Source of the DNA: Mailhella sp.
GTDB taxonomy: Bacteria; Desulfobacterota; Desulfovibrionia; Desulfovibrionales; Desulfovibrionaceae
Reading direction: 5' to 3'
NCBI GenBank assembly: GCA_017411945.1
Contig: JAFQPD010000115.1
Coordinates: 1-9,695 of the forward strand
DNA length: 9,695 nt
Shown: piece by piece, positions 5,983 to 9,695 of the stretch
Layout: the number at the start of each line of letters is the position of its first letter
Numbering within the stretch: the first letter of the stretch is position 1
Translations under genes and position numbers: made by a program
Notes under the pieces: generated by a model
Seen by the model: the letters and a program-made list of their open reading frames with translations, nothing else
Database searches by the model: none
Told to the model about the DNA's origin: nothing

Positions 5983-6507
5983 CTACAGGGGGAGCGTCTT
6001 TTCGAGAAGGACGAGGTTCACTCCTGCTATCCCGTTGAAAACACAGGGGACTATGGATACTTCGGCATAGCCCAGCTTCCTGTACAGGGCGCGGGCCGCC
6101 GCATTGCGGGCATTGGTGTCCATGCGCAGATGCGGGCAGGCCATGCGGGCGGCGCATTCCTCATAGAAGGCCACGAAGCGCGTGCCTATGCCGCGCCCTG
6201 CGGCCTCGGGATGCACCACGAGCGTGTGCAGGACCAGCACTTCGCTGTCCGCCGCTCCATGCGTCCATGCGCCCTGCGCGTAGCTCTCTTCCTGCTTCTG
6301 GTTTATCTTGGCGGCGGCGAGCACGCGGCCTTCTTCTTCCAGCACATACATATCCCCGGCAAGGATGGACGCTTCTCCCGAAGCCCGCGTGGGGTAGATG
6401 GCGCGGTTCCAGCCGATGACGGCAAGGCCGGCCTCCTCGCGGTCGTGGATGGCGTCGTAGATGGCGGAAATGGCGTCGAGGTCGTCCAGCGTGGCTTTGC
6501 GTATCAT
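5983..6507 (-). CDS. GNAT family N-acetyltransferase
   Basis: A 174-residue GCN5-related acetyltransferase, which would move an acetyl group from acetyl-CoA to an amine; the substrate cannot be read from the sequence. Domain order fits: N-terminal strand and helix (MIRKATLDDLDAISAIYDAI), a YVLEEEGRVLAAAKI beta hairpin (54-68), motif A LHTLVVHPEAAGRGIGTRFV (93-112), whose AGRGIG (103-108) is the pyrophosphate-binding loop with alanine at the usual Q/R position, and motif B NARNAAARALYRKLGYAEV (132-150). GWNRAIYPT (32-40) and INQKQEESYA (68-77) recall a subgroup of uncharacterised GNAT proteins. The start ATG (6505-6507 on the minus strand) has only a weak GAGAGA about ten bases upstream. It converges with tsaB and diverges from macA. 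It could modify a small amine, an amino acid or a protein N-terminus. Confidence 0.85.
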   Translation of the reverse strand: MIRKATLDDLDAISAIYDAIHDREEAGLAVIGWNRAIYPTRASGEASILAGDMYVLEEEGRVLAAAKINQKQEESYAQGAWTHGAADSEVLVLHTLVVHPEAAGRGIGTRFVAFYEECAARMACPHLRMDTNARNAAARALYRKLGYAEVSIVPCVFNGIAGVNLVLLEKTLPL

Positions 6508-6754
6508 GGGGCGTTTCTCTCAGTGTTGGAAGGGGCAGGAAAGGCTTGAGCTGAAGCTACACCGCAATGCCGGAAATTTCCACCTCCGAAAAAGGCAATG
6601 CTCGCAGATAAAAGGAGAAATCTTCCGGAAATGCCACATTGCCCGGCTTTTCTTCTGCCGTGAACGTCCTTCCGGGTCTCTTCCGGCCTTTTTTCTTGCA
6701 GGACTCCTTCGTCCTGCCCTCCGGTCCTGAAAAATTCCTCAAAGAACAGAAGAC

Positions 6755-6835
6755 GTTGCACGCCGATGCCGCTATGCTTGCAACATAGCTTTCAGGTCAG
6801 GCCGCGCATGGCCTTCCGGGCAAGGTTTTGCAACA
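6755..6835. promoter_or_regulatory. Candidate regulator-binding boxes upstream of macA
   Basis: TTGCAACA occurs at 6778-6785 and 6828-6835, starts exactly 50 bases apart (about five helical turns). The core is also present inverted at 6755-6760 (GTTGCA). Overlapping the first box is a dyad GCTATG-N7-CATAGC (6771-6789). They lie just upstream of the putative macA promoter, where an activator or repressor could bind; no regulator is identified. Confidence 0.3.
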
Positions 6836-6844
6836 CTGCCCCCC

Positions 6845-6873
6845 TTAGCATCCGCTCTTTTTTATTGTATATA
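6845..6873 (+). promoter_or_regulatory. Putative sigma-70-type promoter for macA
   Basis: TTAGCA (6845-6850, four of six matches to TTGACA) is separated by 17 bases from TATATA (6868-6873; TATATT is also readable two bases on). The intervening TTTTTTATTG is AT-rich within an otherwise GC-rich sequence. Transcription would start near 6880, giving a leader of about 50 bases before macA. Confidence 0.45.
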
Positions 6874-6919
6874 TTGCGAAAGCCCGCAGGAAAGCCTGCA
6901 CGCCACGCAATTACACGCC

Positions 6920-6931
6920 GGAGAAAGCTCC
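6920..6931 (+). promoter_or_regulatory. macA ribosome binding site inside a small hairpin
   Basis: GGAG (6920-6923) is well spaced, eight bases before ATG 6932, but can pair with CTCC (6928-6931) right next to the start codon, with loop AAAG. The stem is only 4 bp, so it would lower access modestly. A second small hairpin with the same loop (GCAGG/CCTGC, 6886-6899) lies upstream. Confidence 0.45.
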
Positions 6932-8128
6932 ATGAAGAAGAAAGTTCTCATCACCCTGCTCGCCCTCGCCCTTGCCGGCGGCGGCCATTGGTACTGGAAC
7001 AGCAAGAAGAGTGCCGGTGAAAAGATACATTACCTCACCGAAACAGTTAAGCGCGGGAACATACGCAAAACTGTGAACGCCACCGGCGAAGTGGACGCCG
7101 CGCAGCTCGTCACCGTGGGTGCGCAGGCCTCCGGCAAGATCATCGCCCTGCATGCCGTCATCGGCCAGCAGGTGAAGAAGGGCGACCTCATAGCCCAGAT
7201 CGACCCCGTGACACAGCAGAACGACCTCGACATAGCCCGCGCCCGCCTCTCCACCTACGAGGCCCAGCTCGAATCCCGCAAGGTGGCCCTCAAGGTGGCC
7301 CAGACCAAGTACGAGCGCGAAAGGAAGCTGAAGAAGACGGACGCCACCTCCCGCGCCGCCCTCGAAGACGCCGAGAACGCCCTCGCCGCCGCCAGGGCCA
7401 GCCTGAAGGAAATGGAATCGCAGATAGTCCAGCAGAAGATACAGGTGGTCACCGCCGAGACAAACCTGGGCTATACCAAGATCGTGGCTCCGCTGGACGG
7501 CACCATAGTTTCCGTTCCCGTGAAGGAAGGGCAGACTGTGAACGCCAACCAGACCACGCCCACCATTGCCCAGATAGCCGACCTTTCCGACATGGAGATA
7601 AAGATCGAAGTCTCGGAAGGCGACATCCCCTTCATCAAGGAAGGCATGCGCCTGCGCTACACCCTGCTCTCCGACCCGGATACCACCTACAGGGCCAGGA
7701 TCTCCTCCATCGACCCTGGCGACACCACGCTCAGCGACGCAACGGGCTCGAACTCCGGCCTTTCGTCTTCCGCCGGCTCTTCGGCCAGCGCGGTCTATTA
7801 CTACGCCAAGGCGCGAGTGCCCAACCCCGACGGCATACTGCGCCTTGCCATGACCACGCAGAACGTCATCGAGATAGACCACGCCAAGGACGTCCTTCTC
7901 CTTCCCAGCCTCGTCATCCAGAGCGACGGGCGAGGCGGCCATTCCGTGAACGTGCTCACCCCTGAGAACAAGGTGGAAAAGCGCAAGGTGGAGATAGGCA
8001 TCAACAACAACGTCATGACCGAGATACGCTCCGGCCTTGAAGAAGGCGAAAAAGTCGTGGCCACGCAGATGTCGCAGTCGGAACTTGCAGACCGCCTCGC
8101 CAACCCGCGCAGCAACCGCCGCCGCTAG
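6932..8128 (+). CDS. macA: Efflux periplasmic adaptor, MacA type (HlyD family)
   Basis: Membrane-fusion protein that links an inner-membrane MacB transporter to an outer-membrane TolC-like channel. The 398-residue product (E. coli MacA 371) has an N-terminal membrane anchor at about 4-17 with no lipobox cysteine, a barrel-sandwich (lipoyl-like) domain in two halves, GAQASGKIIALHAVIGQQVKKGD (63-85) and GYTKIVAPLDGTIVSVPVKEGQ (180-201), flanking an alpha-helical hairpin of about 96-176, then beta-barrel and membrane-proximal domains. YYYAKARVPNPDGILRLAMT (289-308) closely resembles the equivalent MacA segment. A serine-rich stretch at 271-287 before it looks like an inserted flexible loop. It is followed 30 bases later by macB, surely one operon. 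The substrate may be macrolides, peptides or lipids; the drug link of the name is not shown by sequence. Confidence 0.9.
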   Translation: MKKKVLITLLALALAGGGHWYWNSKKSAGEKIHYLTETVKRGNIRKTVNATGEVDAAQLVTVGAQASGKIIALHAVIGQQVKKGDLIAQIDPVTQQNDLDIARARLSTYEAQLESRKVALKVAQTKYERERKLKKTDATSRAALEDAENALAAARASLKEMESQIVQQKIQVVTAETNLGYTKIVAPLDGTIVSVPVKEGQTVNANQTTPTIAQIADLSDMEIKIEVSEGDIPFIKEGMRLRYTLLSDPDTTYRARISSIDPGDTTLSDATGSNSGLSSSAGSSASAVYYYAKARVPNPDGILRLAMTTQNVIEIDHAKDVLLLPSLVIQSDGRGGHSVNVLTPENKVEKRKVEIGINNNVMTEIRSGLEEGEKVVATQMSQSELADRLANPRSNRRR

Positions 8129-8158
8129 GCCCTTTCCACGATTCCAGAAGGAAGACCT

Positions 8159-9695
8159 ATGGTCACTCTCGAAGTACGCAATATCAATAAATATTACGGC
8201 GAAGGGGAAAGCCGCGTCCAAGTGCTGAAGGACGTGAGCCTCTCCATCGAGAAGGGCGACTTCGTGGCCATCATCGGCCAGTCCGGCTCGGGCAAGTCCA
8301 CCCTCATGAACATACTCGGCTGTCTCGACACCGCTTCCGACGGCACCTATCTCGTGGACGGCGTGAACATCGAGAACTTCGGGCCCGACGACCTCGCCCG
8401 CCTGCGCAGCGAGAAGTTCGGCTTCATCTTCCAGCGTTACAACCTGCTCACCAGCCTGAGCGCGCAGGAAAACGTGGCCCTCCCTGCCGTGTACGGCGGC
8501 ATGGGGCGAGCCGCACGCGAGGCCCGCGCCCACGACCTGCTCATCAAGCTCGGCCTCGACGGCAAGACGAAGAACAAGCCCAACGAACTTTCCGGCGGCC
8601 AGCAGCAGCGCGTGTCCATAGCCCGCGCCATGATGAACGGCGGCGAGATAATACTTGCCGACGAACCCACCGGCGCGCTCGATTCCAAAAGCGGCGAGAA
8701 CGTGATGAGCCTGCTCATGGAGCTGAACGCCGAGGGCCACACGCTCATCCTCGTCACGCACGACCGCCAGATAGCCAGCTACGCCAACCGCATCATCGAG
8801 ATCAAGGACGGCGAAGTCATCAGCGACACGCGCTCCGCCCCCATCCTCAAGGAGGAAGGCCCGGAAACTGTCACCGTGTCCCGCTCCACATGGCAGTATC
8901 TGCGCGACCAGCTCGGCGAAGCCTTCCGCATGTCCGTTCAGGCCATCATGGCGCATAAGATGCGTTCCCTGCTCACCATGCTGGGCATCATCATAGGCAT
9001 CGCCTCGGTGGTGTCGGTGGTGGCTCTGGGCCGCGGCTCGCAGGAAAAGATACTTGCGGGCATCAACGCCATGGGAACGAACACCATAGACGTGCGCCCC
9101 GGCCGCAACTTCGGCGACCGCAACGCCAACCGCTACCAGACGCTCACCGTGGACGATTCCGACGCCCTCGCCGAGCAGAGCTACATCGCCAGCTCCACGC
9201 CCGTGGCTTCTTCCAGCGGCGAGATGGTCTACCGCAACCGCTCCGCCACAGGCTCCCTCTCCGGCGTGGGCGAGCAGTACTTCAACGTGAAGGGCCTGGA
9301 GCTCGCCTCCGGCCGCCTGTTCACCCGCGAGGACATAGAGCAGGCACGCGCCGTCATGGTCATAGACGACACCTCGCGCGAAGAGCTCTTCCCCAACGGC
9401 GAAGACCCCATCGGCGCCATAGTCCTCTTCAGCAAGAAGCCCTTCGAAGTGGTGGGCGTGACCAAGAAGCCCACTGCCACCTTCGGCCCGCGCTCCTCGC
9501 TCACCGCCTGGATACCCTATACCGCCCACATGACCCGCGTTTCCGGCAGCCGCACCATATCCTCCATCACCGTGAAGATAGCCGACAGCGTGAGCGCACA
9601 GGTGGCCGAGAAGGAGCTCACGCGCCTGCTCACCTCGCGCCACCGCGGCGTGACCGACTTTTTCACCATGAACACGGACAGCATACGCCAGACCA
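8159..9695 (+). CDS. macB: ABC transporter MacB, ATPase plus permease (3' end outside window)
   Basis: Inner-membrane half of the MacAB pump: an N-terminal ABC ATPase fused to a permease with a large periplasmic domain. ATG 8159 has AAGGAAG (8148-8154) four bases upstream. The 512 codons present stay open to the window edge. ATPase motifs are intact: Walker A GQSGSGKST (40-48), Q-loop FQRYNLL (91-97, Q92), signature LSGGQQQR (144-151), Walker B IILADEP (164-170) and switch histidine H201. A linker is followed by HKMRSLLTMLGIIIGIASVV (266-285), which begins the first membrane helix with its typical cytoplasmic lead-in, then the periplasmic domain with GVGEQYFNVKGLELASGRLF (369-388) and VVGVTKKP (431-438). 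E. coli MacB is 648 residues, so about 135 residues, including the last three helices, lie outside. A TolC gene may follow beyond the window. Confidence 0.93.
   Translation, partial: MVTLEVRNINKYYGEGESRVQVLKDVSLSIEKGDFVAIIGQSGSGKSTLMNILGCLDTASDGTYLVDGVNIENFGPDDLARLRSEKFGFIFQRYNLLTSLSAQENVALPAVYGGMGRAAREARAHDLLIKLGLDGKTKNKPNELSGGQQQRVSIARAMMNGGEIILADEPTGALDSKSGENVMSLLMELNAEGHTLILVTHDRQIASYANRIIEIKDGEVISDTRSAPILKEEGPETVTVSRSTWQYLRDQLGEAFRMSVQAIMAHKMRSLLTMLGIIIGIASVVSVVALGRGSQEKILAGINAMGTNTIDVRPGRNFGDRNANRYQTLTVDDSDALAEQSYIASSTPVASSSGEMVYRNRSATGSLSGVGEQYFNVKGLELASGRLFTREDIEQARAVMVIDDTSREELFPNGEDPIGAIVLFSKKPFEVVGVTKKPTATFGPRSSLTAWIPYTAHMTRVSGSRTISSITVKIADSVSAQVAEKELTRLLTSRHRGVTDFFTMNTDSIRQT

Larger units (their letters stand above)
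6508..6931. other. Intergenic region between divergent acetyltransferase and macA
   Basis: This 424-base region looks more AT-rich than the flanking genes by eye. I find no gene in it. It contains a perfect palindrome GGAAATTTCC (6572-6581), a direct repeat CCGGAAAT (6570-6577 and 6625-6632), an inverted pair GGCAATG (6594-6600) and CATTGCC (6637-6643), a 7-bp hairpin GCAGGAC/GTCCTGC (6698-6717) without a useful T-run, TTGCAACA repeats, and the putative macA promoter and leader. No convincing promoter for the acetyltransferase was recognised. Confidence 0.65.

Noticed and set aside
5711..6157. Open frames on both strands through the hairpin-rich region after tsaB
   Set aside because: They run over palindromes and the terminator and enter the acetyltransferase gene out of frame; composition reflects the repeats rather than a protein.
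6672..6694. CCGG...CCGG followed by TTTTTT, a possible terminator
   Set aside because: Only a 4-bp self-complementary stem, two bases away from the T-run, with no upstream rightward gene to terminate.
6504..6761. Possible 85-residue gene on the minus strand whose stop overlaps the acetyltransferase start (ATGA)
   Set aside because: The overlap is suggestive, but the start is a GTG with no ribosome binding site, the product resembles nothing I know, and the frame crosses the repeats and hairpins of the intergenic region.
6791..6820. CAGGTCAGG followed by a GGCC/GGCC hairpin, reminiscent of the SRP 4.5S RNA core
   Set aside because: The GGAA tetraloop and the conserved GGAAGCAGCC on the 3' side are missing, and the flanks do not close into a long rod.
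6911..9643. A 910-codon open frame on the minus strand opposite macA and macB
   Set aside because: Same cause: absence of TTA, CTA and TCA codons in the sense genes. No recognisable domain is seen in its translation.

Overview
The window is GC-rich bacterial chromosome, almost fully coding. The left part is a housekeeping operon read rightwards: pyrH (3' end only), frr, uppS, cdsA, dxr, rseP, tsaB. This order joins UMP phosphorylation, ribosome recycling, isoprenoid and phospholipid precursor synthesis, site-2 proteolysis and tRNA t6A modification. Order and protein flavour suit a Gram-negative anaerobe of the Desulfovibrio/Bilophila group (Desulfovibrionaceae); this is judged from memory of that order and is not proven. 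A MacAB-type pump independently indicates an outer membrane.

Layout: 1-204 pyrH tail; 206-766 frr; 767-884 a gap with two tandem stem-loops, the second terminator-like; 885-1589 uppS; 1616-2434 cdsA; 2438-3700 dxr; 3701-3757 a gap with two mutually exclusive stem-loops; 3758-4852 rseP; 4853-5626 tsaB starting directly after the rseP stop. Then comes a gene-free, hairpin-dense stretch (5627-5982) ending in a strong terminator that can serve both strands, since the next gene, a GNAT acetyltransferase (5983-6507), is on the minus strand. A 424-base intergenic region (6508-6931) follows, with short repeats and a probable promoter. The window ends with macA (6932-8128) and macB (8159 to beyond 9695), a tripartite efflux pair.

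Function: UppS and Dxr act in the same pathway (Dxr commits carbon to the MEP route, UppS makes the undecaprenyl carrier), CdsA makes CDP-diacylglycerol and RseP cleaves membrane proteins, so the operon centres on envelope building with translation genes at both ends. MacA and MacB would form the inner-membrane and periplasmic parts of an ATP-driven exporter; no outer-membrane TolC gene is inside the window.

I found no phage, transposase, CRISPR array, tRNA or rRNA, and no clear new gene system. The points most worth a second look are non-coding: the rseP leader switch-like pairing, the frr-uppS hairpins, the compact palindrome-rich element after tsaB, and the repeated TTGCAACA boxes and structured leader ahead of macA.
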